Shown: positions 25,601 to 37,530 of the stretch, piece after piece
Numbering within the stretch: the first letter of the stretch is position 1
Layout: every line of letters starts with the position of its first letter
Assembly: GCA_947568835.1 (NCBI GenBank)
Contig: OX387604.1
Coordinates: 4,878,001-4,942,000 of the forward strand
Direction of reading: 5' to 3'
DNA: 64,000 bases
Source: Protonemura montana
Taxonomy: Eukaryota > Arthropoda > Insecta > Plecoptera > Nemouridae
Translations under genes and position numbers: made by a program
Notes under the pieces: generated by a model
Told to the model about the DNA's origin: nothing
The model's database searches: none
What the model saw: only the letters and a program-made list of their open reading frames with translations

Positions 25601-27877
25601 CGATCTGGAATTCCTCGGCATGATTGTAATGGAAAACAAAGTGAAATCAGAAACAGCACCCGTTATTACAGTATTGAGAAATGCCAATATCAGGACTATG
25701 ATGATAACTGGTATGTAGATAAATTTTCGCTCAGTCTCAAAATGAATTCAACACATTTATTTCCAATTATCTAATAAACGGTTTTTTTCTGTGCTTTAAA
25801 TGTCAGGCGATAACATGGAAACAGCAGTAAGCGTTGCTCGAGAGTGTGGAATAATTACTGAAGACGAAAAAGTTATCACCATCACTACAAGCCAACTTTC
25901 AAACAATACCGAGTCCCAGATACTCTACGTACCTTCAACCTCTACAGCTGTTAGTGAAAAAGTTTACAGTTGATTATAAGGGCGCTTATCATATATTTTA
26001 TATTAATGTAAAAAAATTTCAGATGACATCTCCGAACAATGGGGCTAATCACATTCAAAATTTAAGTATTGATATTGGTTATCGATTTGCATTGACTGGT
26101 AACACTTGGAAAGTACTAAGAGAGAGCTTCCCAGATCTGATTCCACGAATTGTGACCAGAGGAGCTGTTTTTGCACGAATGAGCTCGGAACAAAAACAGC
26201 AACTCATTCTTGAACTCAAGGAGCTTGGTTATTGTGTCGGTAAGTAAATTAAAAAAGATATTTAATGAATTATGCTATTTTCTCAGATAACAAATCTATT
26301 TGACCAATTGATACTTGGTGATCAGAGGCGCAAACTTTGCAATTTAGAGGAGAGGCAAAAAAAAAACATGGTTACAAACACGAAATTCATATTTTCAAGG
26401 AAGTTCGTCCTCTGGCCTATATGTCCAGCAGCGACGCTTCCGCAAAGCTCTTTTTGGTAGTCACTTTGTTATATTTTATTTGTGTTGAACGATGAACACG
26501 GTCAACATTTTACAATGTGGCAGCACTAATCACGAAAGAGCTCGTGGCCATAAATAGGAAAAAAGAACCTTGTCCCTAGGCCCCCCCCCCCCCCCCTGGA
26601 GTCGATGCCCCTGTTTGTTACAAAGTTAGATCGTTTTAAAAGAAATCTGGACTTCACGTCAAGAATTAACAAAAATGTTCTAAGAGGATCAGCAGTGTAA
26701 CTGGATTAACGTGCCATGAAGTATTTTGGAAATGTGAACATTGTGCCAATTCCTGCTGAAGGTAAATGTAGGGTATAGGGTGGTATTGGGTACCAATAGG
26801 CTGGGTGGAGAACAGATGGGAAACAGAAAGTGATCAGCTTGCCGAACTTTAGGGTGTGAGTGAGCAGTAGGAATGATATAATTCCCGGAGAAGTGGGCAC
26901 CGCAGGTCAAGTGGCAGTACTGACTGGTTGTCTTTTCAGGCATGTGTGGCGATGGAGCCAATGATGTTGGAGCCCTCAGAGCTGCAGACGTCGGTATTTC
27001 GCTTTCCGATGCCGAGGCTTCAGTGGCGAGTCCCTTCACGTCCAAAGTAGATAACATCTCCTGCGTTCCTCTCGTCGTCCGACAGGGCAGGGCAGCTCTC
27101 ACCACTGCGTTTGGCATTTTCAAGTACATGGTCCTTTACAGCCTCATGGAGTTCTCATCTGTGGTCATACTCTACGGTATTGATTCCAATTTAGCTGATC
27201 TTCAGTTCCTGTTCATTGATATCTTCCTTATTCTCCAATTTGCAATTACGTTTGGAAAAACGGAAGCCTATCCTGGTGATTTGGTTCAATATCCGCCACC
27301 GATGAGCCTCCTGGCAGTGGTACCGATTACATCCATAGCTCTACAGGTGCTTATCATGACTGCTTTGCAGCTGACTGCATACTATACTATACAACTTTTT
27401 CCGTGGTTTGTGCCTTTTGAATATTCGCCTGAAAATCCTGAAGATCTCATTTCTTACGAAAATTATGCAGTATTTGCTTCTTCGATGGGTCAATATCTGA
27501 TCATGGCGTTTGTATTTTCCAAAGGTGCCCCATACCGTAAGCCAATCTACACAAATTACCTGTTGATTATTCCCCTTGTAATAATGATAGTTATAATTAC
27601 ATACATGGCTGTTTATCCTGCGCAATGGATAATGGATATAGTGGAATACAAGTTGCCTCCCACTTTCGACTTCAGGCTAATTGTTGTTGGCTTATGGGCC
27701 GTAAACTTGGTAACTTCGTACTTTGTGGAAGAAGTATTAATTGAATACTTTTTGACAAAAAAAATGTTGCCCAAAGTGAGCAATGGAAAAAAATCTCCTA
27801 AAGTGTACTTGAATGTCGAATTAGAATTGTCGAGGGACAGTGAGTGGCCGTATATTTTCACATGCCAAACAACATGA
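16627..27877 (+). CDS. ATP13A: P5B-type ATPase of the ATP13A2-5 group (14 exons, 1168 aa)
   Basis: P5B ATPases are late-endosomal/lysosomal polyamine transporters (family knowledge). Exons: 16627-16674, 17012-17179, 18824-19037, 19879-20035, 21718-21922, 22262-22460, 22667-22956, 23984-24184, 24275-24463, 25071-25365, 25468-25710, 25807-25949, 26023-26239 and 26940-27877. They total 3507 nt with consistent phases. Exon 1 was chosen because INPGMDDQM joins EVFGYRRSS exactly as in human paralogues as I recall them. Visible motifs: N-terminal hydrophobic segment (about 27-48); actuator loop VNESMLTGES (about 324-333); P5B membrane motif IPPALPAAMT; phosphorylation motif CFDKTGTLT with the catalytic Asp near 493, split by an intron after Lys; nucleotide-binding KGSPE (about 641-645); MITGDN; hinge GDGANDVGA (about 860-868); and a multi-span C-terminal membrane region. 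Length matches the family (about 1180-1250). One donor is weak (gttggt at 24185). The exact human orthologue (2, 3, 4 or 5) is not decided; resemblance to ATP13A3 is strong. Confidence 0.95.
20665..21070 (-). mobile_element. 5S-derived SINE, copy 3 (ATP13A intron)
   Basis: Complete reverse copy in the intron 20036-21717. The tail (gattgattgattgattagtg, then ttaacgacgcattgttttga) is at the left and the 5S-like head (ttaacttcggtgatctctca, ccggtttttc) at the right. Antisense to the host gene. Confidence 0.93.
21361..21376 (+). repeat. Poly(C) tract, 16 nt
   Basis: Uninterrupted run of C in an ATP13A intron; one of several such tracts in the window. Confidence 0.95.
24606..25024 (+). mobile_element. 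5S-derived SINE, copy 4 (ATP13A intron)
   Basis: Sense copy in the intron 24464-25070, ending about 46 nt before the exon at 25071. The 5S-like head reads tcgtgaggtcactgaagtta and gtattggatgggcgaccatc. The body is degenerate and contains an AAT-rich insertion (about 24820-24875). The tail CACGACACCACAAATCCTGA is decayed. Confidence 0.88.
26581..26596 (+). repeat. Poly(C) tract, 16 nt
   Basis: Uninterrupted run of C in the last ATP13A intron. Confidence 0.95.
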
Positions 27878-28144
27878 CACTATTTGTTTAGATACACACT
27901 GCTAGGACAGAAGCTGTGAAGTTGGGGTCGTATTTTATCGTTATTCTCAGCTACAATAGCCACGTAGAAGAAAAAATTTGTATTCTTAACAGAACGTGTG
28001 GTGTGAACAGTTATGGAATACGGCCCCTGCGTTTCAATGTGGTGTGTACCCGTTTTTTCCGATGAAATCCGCATTTACTGAGCATTTAAAAAGGGAGAGC
28101 TTCTCATCATCATACTCTCATTAATCGGCGCCATTAGATCAGTG

Positions 28145-28534
28145 GATTGATTGATTGATTAGTGGGGTTTAAAAAAACACTTTTATGACACAGGGCCGTG
28201 TGGCACTGATTTAATGGCGTCGATGAATGCGATAATGAGGACGATGATGAACCCAACCTAGCCTGGAAGGGAGGAGGGGAAACCAGGTGCCGGCACGTAG
28301 CCATATACTCCTGTCGAAGATCACTAACCGGACCACCGACATAACGCCCCTTCCGAAGGATGGTAAAACTCGAAAAACAGGATATCTCCACAAATCCATG
28401 TTGTCGAGAGGTTGATAAGCAAGGCGAATGAATTTACTCTACTAAATTTCATCCCTTCAGCCTCTCTTTTAAACAGAACTGGTCGAGTGTGATTTCACGA
28501 GAATCGGAGTTTCCAACACGCCAAACCGTCCGGT
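28145..28534 (-). mobile_element. 5S-derived SINE, copy 5
   Basis: Reverse copy: GATT-type tail (attgattgattagtggggtt), body (cctagcctggaagggaggag, acaaatccatgttgtcgaga) and a head that lost the inner 5S part (it jumps from ctggtcgagtg to tttcacgagaatcggagttt). Ends at acacgccaaaccgtccggt. Confidence 0.9.
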
Positions 28535-28889
28535 CTGATAATAGAATCAGATTGCATAGTTTTTAAGGAAAGCTTCAGCATCTTAGATCGCTTTAACAAA
28601 AATGTAATTGTGCTTACATCATAGTGTCCGTCTGTATCTGTGTTAACCTTAAATCGTACGAACAGGTTCTGAAGTCACCTAACTACTTGGCAGTGGCAAG
28701 GCTACAAGCAGGAGAACCTCGATATACAATTTTATTCCTCCCCCCCCCCCCCCCCCTTCCGGCAAGTCTCCCTAAAAACGGGGTAGATTTTTGCCATGCT
28801 AAATATGTGTCTTAAATTTGTATATGGCTATATGGCCTTTTGGGTTGAGCCTTTCAGGAAAACAAAAGTAAAGCAGCTTGATGGGTGGA

Positions 28890-28910
28890 GGGGGGGGGGG
28901 GGGGGGGGGG
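28890..28910 (+). repeat. Poly(G) tract, 21 nt
   Basis: Uninterrupted run of G, 134 nt after a run of 17 C (28740-28756). Confidence 0.95.
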
Positions 28911-29615
28911 TTAATAATCGGAATTCATAATTTATATTCACTTCCTTGCAGGGCCATATTTAAGGGGAAATTGGATAATAATTTGATACACAAATTTAGC
29001 ACCGCATCCAATAACGTTGTTAATTGTCCAGTGATACTGCTTTTTTCATGCCATGAGAAAGGCAATTTATTAGTCAGGGGGCGGTGGAGCACCTAGGCGT
29101 ATGAGTTTAGGAGCCCTCGAAAATATCAGAAACCAATTCTTTGAAAATGTTTAAGTTCATTATCCGTTGTTTTCAAAAATTTGGAAGGAAATATTCCTTT
29201 GCCAGTTTGCCTGCTTTCTGTCACTGAGCCTGTAGTAGGGGCCTAAAATATGATATTGTGTTTAGGGGACCCAGACACATCGGCTCACTCCTCACGGACC
29301 ACTTGATTAGAAAGCTTAGGGTCCCAGGTGTGGTTGGATTAGTCAACCAGCGGTAGCCACGACACCATCCCCGTCCCACTTCTGCTCAATCCCAATTGTA
29401 ATTTTTATCTATGATAACCGAAAGCTCCGTGTATTTACTGATAAGATAGATTGAACGACATAAATAGCTCCTAAGCCCTTTGGGCCGATTATATAAAAAC
29501 TAGGTAATATGGTGCAGTATTATAATAAGATGCATTATTGGATCTAATGCTGTGTTTACAAACGCGAATGATTGGTTGATTACTTTAAACTGATATTATG
29601 ATTTTCAAATATATG

Positions 29616-29621
29616 AATAAA
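29616..29621 (+). terminator. Candidate polyadenylation signal for ATP13A
   Basis: The first AATAAA I find after the ATP13A stop, 1.74 kb downstream. If used, the 3' UTR would contain the SINE and both homopolymer tracts. A variant signal closer to the stop is equally possible. Confidence 0.25.
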
Positions 29622-29696
29622 ATAATTGTATCTTACCATTTAATACCCTTTTGTCTTATTCGGATAATAAAATACTGACCAGTAACAAAATAACTT

Positions 29697-29702
29697 TTTA
29701 TT
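29697..29702 (-). terminator. Candidate polyadenylation signal of the first M13 gene
   Basis: AATAAA on the minus strand, about 180 nt after the stop codon at 29883. It sits only about 75 bp from the candidate plus-strand signal for ATP13A. Confidence 0.5.
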
Positions 29703-29882
29703 TCCAAGTAAAGATGATAACAGTGAATGCAGTTAAAATCTGATTACATACCTAAAACTATCGCTACAACTTCTCCACCTCCCCACAGTTAACCCCTCAA
29801 CATGCCATTCTAACAAGACAGGTATAAACATTAAAATGAGATAAAAATGATCATAATTCCACTGTCACACCCGTCCAAAAAA

Positions 29883-32800
29883 TCACCAGACAGAACACTT
29901 TTTTTCTGGATTCATATTAGAACCAATTGGACAGTTGAAGGCCTGGGAAAACTCTTGTGAGTTTGAAAGTGTTCCGATAACCCTAAATTTACCAGGGGCA
30001 TGAACTGTTGTCTTAAGCTTATTCCTGGCAGTCTCTGGTCGCGTTGACCCACACCAAACCTGGGCAAAATTTAAGAAGAAAAGTTGATCATTTGTGGCAT
30101 TCATTCCCGGAAGACTTTCATCTTCGTTCCCATTCACATCCAGCCACTTGTGGTATGCTATGTATGCTTGTTTGATTCCTCCGTTGTCTGCAATGTTTTC
30201 TCCTTGAGTGTTAAGCCCATCTACCGACATGTTGATTCCTCTCACGATAAATTGACTGTACTGATCTGAAAGTGGCATTATCTTATTTGGTTTGCAATCA
30301 ACGCAAGAAGAGTGGATGACACTTTAGGCAAGCGGTTGCTTGCCAGACACCTACCAATAAGACATTGTGCTCTATTGTGGAATGTTTCAATTGCAGAGTC
30401 ATCCCACCATCGTTGCAGGTTTCCATGGTGGTCAAAGAGGCGGCCTTTATCATCAAAACCGTGTGTGATCTCGTGTCCTAAATATCACAATAAGTTATTC
30501 AACAGGTTAAGATGTAAGACCAGCACTTAGATGCAGATGACTTTCTCGACAGGAATGATTCCTAGTTGTGTAATCACTAACAGCTGGTTACACCTATTGG
30601 TACCTATGACAACTCCAATGCCTCCATAGTTCAGTGACTTTGGAAACATCCTGTGGTAAAATGGAGGCTGCAAGATTCCTGCAGGGAATACTGAAAAACA
30701 AATTCCATCGGTGAAGTGAGTATTTTGAATGTAATACTTAATGCCACATAATTGGCTTAACATATAAAGACAAAAGAAATGTCTCACTAATCTGGTTTTT
30801 GTTTCTGCTGTAATATGCATTGACAACGGCTGGTGCAGTATTCCACTGCGTCTTATTCACCACGCTCCCAATGCGATCTTGCTCCATACGCGTAAGATGC
30901 AACAGAATGTTTAGCGTGTTTTCGAAATATGTGTCAGGCTTGATCACAACCTGGAAATAGATAAAAACTTACTCATCAAGAAAGAAAATAAACAATAACA
31001 TCTGTATTGATCACTTTAATACCTTACTTACATTTGCATATCTTTCATTAAGTGCTTCCTTATTAACTATAAACTCTGGATATCCTATTCTTAACAACAT
31101 TGCTTCAATCTTAAGAAGAGCAATACTTTTTGTGTCAGCACTAATCCATGTAAGATTCGAGAGCAAATCACGGAAGCTGTTTGTAATTGCTTCGGTCATT
31201 TCCAGAGTCTACGGACAATAGAGAGAAAACCTTACAAGAAAATTCGAAGCTTAGGACGGCGCAAAAAGGATTTTACTTTGTGATTGGTTCCCCTTCAAAA
31301 TCCTCCGGTCTCCCTATAGCTCAAGGCTCTGTTTTGCTACTATCAGGTTGTATGGTTTAAACACAAATGTAAGAATGTTGCTTCGCTATTTCAGAAAATG
31401 AAATAATATACATTTTGACGCCAACAAGTACATTAATCTATTTGGCTGCTGTCAGTACCAAAATATTTATACTAACAACAGCTAATACCCCACCTTATCA
31501 AAAACATATCTGTACCCCAAGTTAGTAAGTCATAATATCAATGACGTACATCAGTCTTGCTGTACTGGTCGAAATACTTGTGCACAAACATCGCTCCCAA
31601 TGCCATTCCCATGTTGCTGTTCACTTGATTGACGCAAGTTTTCCATCTATTGGGTGCTTGCTCTCTGCCGAAGAGCACGCGGTAGAACCTCTGTTTGGCC
31701 GCGAGGAAACGCTCGTCCAAGTTGCTAACTCGGTGACGCACGAAACGCCAGAGTAAGTAATTAGAAACGGTGCTAGAAAACAACAACCCCAATAAGGTCC
31801 TTGATATTTTTTGTATATTTTCATCGCATTCAAAATGAACGACAAATAAACTTCATTTTTAGTTGCATCATCCAATTTATTTGATTTACTTTAGATGTGT
31901 GTTAAAAAGAGCTTGGGAAAGCTTGAGGGGGCTCTTAAAGAAAATGTGTAGTTAATTACAAAGGCTTCGCAACGCAATTTGAGTTGCGTTGTATGAGCGT
32001 ATTTATTATGTAGTTTATTAATTTATTTCCCTGCCGGTATTTTCTGTTCATTGAATTCTCGATAAAATTCGTACTGTAAAAATGTTGCCAAGTTGTGATA
32101 TTGTCATGCTTCTTTCGGTACTTTATATATTCGATATATTCTATATATAACCCGTAACTGCTGGTATTGAGTTATTTGTTCCAAGTAAATATGCCCAAAT
32201 TATATTAAAATGAGTTTTGAAAGTGTTAATTATAAGTAAATATGTATAGAGTGCAAGCTTACCTTGAAGGTGTCTTTTCGATCAATCTGATTAGATCAAG
32301 TACATATTTCACTGCAAAGATTACAACAGGCTGATCAGCTTTAACAGGTCTTGCTAGAACCACACTTAAGTAAGCAAACCAGTCGATTTGTGGAATCTTC
32401 TGACGAAGATCTCCGACTGTTGTTCGGTGATAAAGCTCACTCACATTTCTGCGTTGCTCAGGGGCAGATGTGATCTAGAAGATAAAGCTTATTTTTGTCA
32501 TCGTCTTCGGCACTAAAAATCAGGGATTGGAACTGAAAACCGGAACTGTTCAGAATCATTTGAAAATGGAAAGCGTAACCCAAACAAACGGAATAAAAAC
32601 CAAAACCCGAAACCGGAAACCGTTGGATCAGAACCGTTTCTAAAAATTGTAATGATTTAAGGTTCCAATTCCCGCTCAATATCATGATTGCTGGAAACAA
32701 CTACTCACTCCTGCGAGTTGGGTTTCGAACTCGATCATTTGTGCGGATTGTTGTGACGCCCTTTCGAAAGACACTCCAAGCAAGACAGCAATATTTATCA

Positions 32801-35800
32801 TGTAGTTCTTGTAGGCTTCAACAAAATTTTTATTAGACTGATGTAGAAAATAATCTCTCGTGGGTAGCCCTAGTGTAGTTTGATCAAACTGAAACAAGTT
32901 GAAATATTGCCATCAATAGGAATTTTAAATGCATTGAAAATCAAATTGAAACTAGAAAACTGAGTATTGCCCGATTACAGTGGTACTACCTGTATAATAT
33001 ACTCATTTGAGTTTTTTATGTCTGGTCCCACCCATTGCGAGAGCAGAATGTCATTGTTGTAAAGTCGTAGATTGGCAACCAAAAGAAGCCAGTCGAAGTT
33101 GGTGGCGTTCCAAGTTGGCTCCAATAGCGGCCAGCCACCCAAACTCTTAAGCAATTCAAGTAGCGGCAACTCACGATGTGCCTCCACAATTTCTGTGGGA
33201 ATCACCATGACAGAAATCAAATTTACTTGTAAAAATAGCTCAATTTCAGGGTTTTAGTGTTGAGGGACAGCGGCACCGACATACTAAATTCTAGTCGTGG
33301 AAGGGAAGGGGGAGGTGGGTGTAAAAATGTTTTATTCTTTATACCTTCCAGTTATGTTTTTTGTTGTAGTTTTTGTACGTTTAGAAAAAAGAGTATTTTA
33401 TCATTTAATTAACAAAAAAAACTTGTAACGAAATTGACGAACTCGACTTATTCTAGCTTAAAAAAAAACTTTCAAGCAATTTTGAGAGGTGCCCTGGCCC
33501 CAGGCACCCCCAGAGTATGCGCCTTTGGTGCTGGAGCTTAATATATTTGGTTTTACATCTAGGCTTCTTGTTTGATTACCTTACAAAATATTGAGCAGCT
33601 AGATACTCACCATAATCCATACAAGATCGAAACAAATTTCTTGCCTTCACCCAGGCATTATTTTCGCCATCAATCTCTGCCGGCTCTTCAAGAATCTCCT
33701 TCAAGGCAACATCTAAAGATTCTCGCAGCATTTCAAAAGTGTCATAAGCTCCCTTGTCTTTTGGAATCGGATTGTGTAACTCCCAGTTCCCACAGGCATA
33801 CTGATAAAAGTCGTTGCAAGGGTCCACAGCTGTGTCCATGTGGGCTTGCATGGTGCGTGCTAGAAAACGGAATTTACATACTTTAAATTGATTGAGAATG
33901 AAAATATGTGGCCAAGATGTTGGAATCTGATGAGGAACAAGGTAAGAAGTGAGCAACTTCCCAGTTAAGTTACACACTGGCAAAATATGTTACTTTCGCG
34001 ACTTCATCAGCTGTTTGTTCTCCTCCATAATATGAATTGGGCGATTTCTTTGTTAAATTTTTGACAGCTGTAGGATAATAAACTTTCCCTGCATCTGAGA
34101 TATATTATGAGGAAAATTTGCAATCACAACAATCTTGATCGATAATTGAATAAATGCACGGTTAATAAATGCTGAGTCATCTGCAAATCAGAGAATGTGT
34201 GAATGCTGTAATTATTTCTCACCGTGAGTCTCTCGTATCAATTGCTGATCTGCGTGTCGGCCCCAAAATAGCTGGAAATTTACCCCATCCTTAACACGGT
34301 TTGCAGCATTTAAAGCGGGCGTCAAATTTGAGTGCAAGACACTTGCGTTTTCGCCGCTGCCGCCCACTGATTCATTTGTCTCACTTGAAATGCTCCACTC
34401 GAGTGTTTGTTTCGAGTCTTCTTCACTCGCGCTGAAAAGTTTGTAAACTTGAGCAATTCTCAAGATATCAAAAGCGATTTTTGCATTCTTGGTTTGGTAA
34501 TTTCAGTCATCTTCAAATAAGGGTCATTTTCAAATGTCAAACACTGACCTTGTGCCTAGAGACGAGTTTCCACTAGTACCAGATAATGTATGATGTTGCA
34601 CGGTAAGTAGATGCCCCTGATTCTTAAAACAATAATATCATAGATATACGCTGCACAATTAATCATACGTTTTAATGATAAATAATCTTTGAAGCCTTTG
34701 TACCTGTTGTGTTTGATCTATTTGATTGTATATGGTAGCGTTAAGCGTAGTAGGCGTATATAGGGTGCTGTTGGATTCCTGTGATGTGGTCTGGCCAGGG
34801 CTTTGATGAACATCATTTTGATTTTCGAGTTTCAATGAATTGGAACGATGGCTATCTGGGATTGTCCACACAATTTCTTCTGTTTCATTGTTCTGAAAAC
34901 AAATTCTAAATACAGCCAACTTCAAGTCACCCTCATAAAGCTCTAGATTTTGAACATTGGTGCCATACGAAGTAGGCACATCTACGTCGTACGAAGTAAG
35001 ACATTAAATAATTTGAAATATAATTGTTAAAAGAGCAATGCAGTATACAGCTTGCAGTATACACATAGGTAGATGAATTGTTTATTTTCCTACCTGCACG
35101 GTTTCTTCCTGCAAACGAATCAAATCTACTTCAACGTAGTCATTGGTATCAGCAGAGGGTTTAACTAATTTTTTTGTAGATGACTCAACTTGTGGAGAAG
35201 ATGTGTTTGCACGTTGTCTTTGTCTGATTCCATCGAGAAGCAATGTGGTGTTTTGCCCAGTTGATGACAGTGGTGGCAGGCTTGACACCAATGCTCCTGC
35301 ATGCTCTTGATTTCCACCAGCTTCTTTTTTAGCAAGATGCATCCGTGCTATCAAAGTCGAATCTCTTTTGTACCGGCTTGCTGCCGACACTTGGATTGTG
35401 GGTTGATTTTGTGGAGCAATACTAGACTCAATGTCTGTGAGAAATTCAGTTCGTTTGTCAAACTTATCTTCAGATATCTTCGACATGGTTTAAGGCCGAA
35501 AAGAAGTGCATGAAGAAAATGTTGGGCAATACCTAATTGTGATATGATACTAAGGTACTAGACAGGGTTCTTACCCGACAGTGATGTTCAGGATTTCTGT
35601 TCAGGATTTGATCATCCATAATTTTTTATTATTATTTGTAGGGTTTCACAATATACTGTTTAGCGTCTAGTGTCGGTGAATGAGTGGACGATTATAAGAA
35701 TAATGATGATGAACCTATACTACCCTAGAAGGGAAGAGGGGAAACCCGATTCCGACACCTAGCCTACTCCTGTCGAAGAGCACCAAGGATACCATCGGCT

Positions 35801-37530
35801 AAACGTCCCGTCCGAAAGACGGAACAACGTTAATAATAGGATTCCTCCACAAATCCATGCTGTCGAGAGGTTGATAAGCAAGGCGAAAGAAGTTGCTGTA
35901 CTAAATTTTATCCCTTCAACCTCTCTCTCGACCAGAACTGGCCATGTATATGATGGTCACCTATCCAATACCTGACCCAGCGCTGTGTTGCTTAACTCCA
36001 GTGATCTCACGAGAACCGGTGTTTCCAACTCGCCAAACCGATCGATGTCAGAGCCTGGTGAAACAGTTATAACACCGCCGCCTTACACCTGGGAAGATCC
36101 CAGTTTCGACCTGGATGCCGGTAATCCTGGTTGTGGTTGCCTTGATTTATTTCAGACAAATCTTAGGATAGTTTTGGGCATGGCCGTTTTCTCAATCCAT
36201 CCCTAACTGACTTCTAGCCCATCCAATCAAGGCATATGCTTAATATAGAATATAGTATATATAGCTTATGTAGCATATGCATATAGCTTTGAGCTTTTAT
36301 GGCTTTTCAAAACAAAAAATATTATTTAAACAGAAAATGCGAAGCATATACTGTCACCTTCTGTTTTTGGACTTCTCTTCATGTTTTCGTCTCCATTTTC
36401 TCCTTCCTTCTGAAGACCTGCTGTGAGGTACGCGCAGATCAGTAAGAGGATTACAGGTATGAGTACAATTGGTACCGCAAACTGCCACCGCATTGTCCTC
36501 AATTTCCAACCACCTATGAGATTCCCAGCAGTGCATCTAGAATGAGAATTGGGATCTGAAGTTTAGGAGTTAAGGTTTGATTCTTCTAAAATTAACAAAT
36601 ATAAAAAGGATGTTTGGTGCGAAACGCAAGGCCGCCGGCGAAAGCGCCGGCCTGGGCTGATAGAAAACATGTATCAACCAAGCCACCTACATCAACAGGA
36701 GGATCACAATAACATTTAACATTAAAATTGGAACAAACGTCAAAATGAAAACCTAGCAGGTATGTCTACAGGTTTTCATTTTTAAATTCATATTCTGGAG
36801 TCAGTGTTTAGGAACAATTTATTATTCCGGGTTTCGGGTTCGTGGTTCTTAGGGTTATTATTTCTGATTATGAAGTAGGGTTAAGGCTCGATTCCTGGCA
36901 TTAATTATAAAAATATATTCAACAAAAACGCTCCAAATTCCTCAAGGTTTTGAAACTTGGTGTTTAAAAAGATAGTCCCATATCTTGTAGCCAACAATAT
37001 TGACTAGAATAGAATGGCTATGAAACAGTTGCATTGACCCTGCAGAACACATGAAACCTATCTATTAAATTCAGATTAGTTTATACCTCATAGGTCACCG
37101 ATATGGTTTGAGGGGAGGGAGCCCACTCCCTTCCTTCTGGATAGCTGATAAATGATTCTACCGTATCTTATTATTTTCCTGTTTAATGAAACACCTCAAC
37201 TTCTTGAAGAAAATAGAAGTAGCCTACAAGACCGGAAATAAAAGAAAATTGTGCCACGCCACATCATATGCTTAAATTTCAACAAACTCACGATTTGTTT
37301 TGATCTCCGGTGGCCGATTTGAAAGAAGCTGCTCGACATGTAGGGCAATATTTCGGCTGGGCTCTCATGCCAAAACTGAAAAAATAGCTAGAAAAAAATG
37401 AGGTGTCAGGTAGGTAATTGTTACGTTTGAATTTTGAATGTTCATTTGCTTTATAGATTTTTATTGTTAAAATGGAGCTGGTGCTCATTGCAAGGCTCTC
37501 ACCACTTGTCATTGAGAGTTGGGACACCAT
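29883..37530 (-). CDS. Neprilysin-like M13 zinc metallopeptidase (modelled 912 aa)
   Basis: M13 peptidases are type II membrane ectoenzymes that cleave peptides outside the cell. Modelled exons in transcription order: 37530-37503, 36513-36358, 34981-34704, 34616-34549, 34431-34223, 33859-33611, 33192-32990, 32888-32709, 32474-32263, 31772-31550, 31208-31032, 30950-30788, 30690-30604, 30477-30355 and 30265-29883. They total 2739 nt and all phases match. The second exon encodes the signal anchor ([19 protein letters not shown], about 23-41). The catalytic domain shows [19 protein letters not shown] (705-708), the zinc motif HEITHGFDD (746-750), the third ligand in GENIADNGG (Glu 808) and the C-terminal CSVW. 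From 33859 onward the model is firm. The five 5' exons rest on splice signals and phase. Odd points: about 200 residues lie between anchor and peptidase domain with seven N-X-S/T sequons, and the N-terminal Cys pair usual just before DPC is absent. Confidence 0.9.
35094..35486 (-). CDS. Candidate alternative first coding exon of the M13 gene
   Basis: ATG at 35486, with an in-frame TAA just upstream, opens 131 codons ending at a good donor (gtgcag|gtagga). The peptide is Ser/Thr/Gln-rich with basic patches and ends [16 protein letters not shown]. It has two sequons but no signal peptide or membrane segment. Its phase-0 end cannot join the next exon (34981, needs phase 1) but can join 34616. 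It cannot be entered from the anchor exon, so it looks like an alternative start that would skip the anchor. It could also be a chance open frame. Confidence 0.4.
35638..36044 (-). mobile_element. 5S-derived SINE, copy 6 (M13 intron)
   Basis: Same strand as the host gene, in the intron 36357-34982. The body (accctagaagggaagagggg order with variations, acaaatccatgctgtcgaga) and 5S-like head (tcacctatccaatacctgac, ttaactccagtgatctcacg) are intact. The tail end at the left is decayed (ttatttgtagggtttcacaa). Confidence 0.92.
37292..37375 (-). other. Exon-like 84-nt segment in the first M13 intron
   Basis: Flanked by a strong acceptor (ctattttttcag) and a strong donor (aaatc|gtgagt) between the first exon (37503) and the anchor exon (36513). 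Length is a multiple of three, but entered in phase 1 from the upstream exon it meets a TGA at once. It could be an untranslated or alternative exon, or a regulated poison exon. Confidence 0.35.

Larger units (their letters stand above)
27878..29882. other. Convergent intergenic region
   Basis: Lies between the tail-to-tail genes ATP13A (+) and the first M13 peptidase (-). No gene is seen. It contains a SINE (28145-28534), a run of 17 C (28740-28756) and a run of 21 G (28890-28910). Confidence 0.6.

Noticed and set aside
26689-27129. 146-codon minus-strand frame
   Set aside because: Antisense to the last ATP13A exon and its preceding intron.
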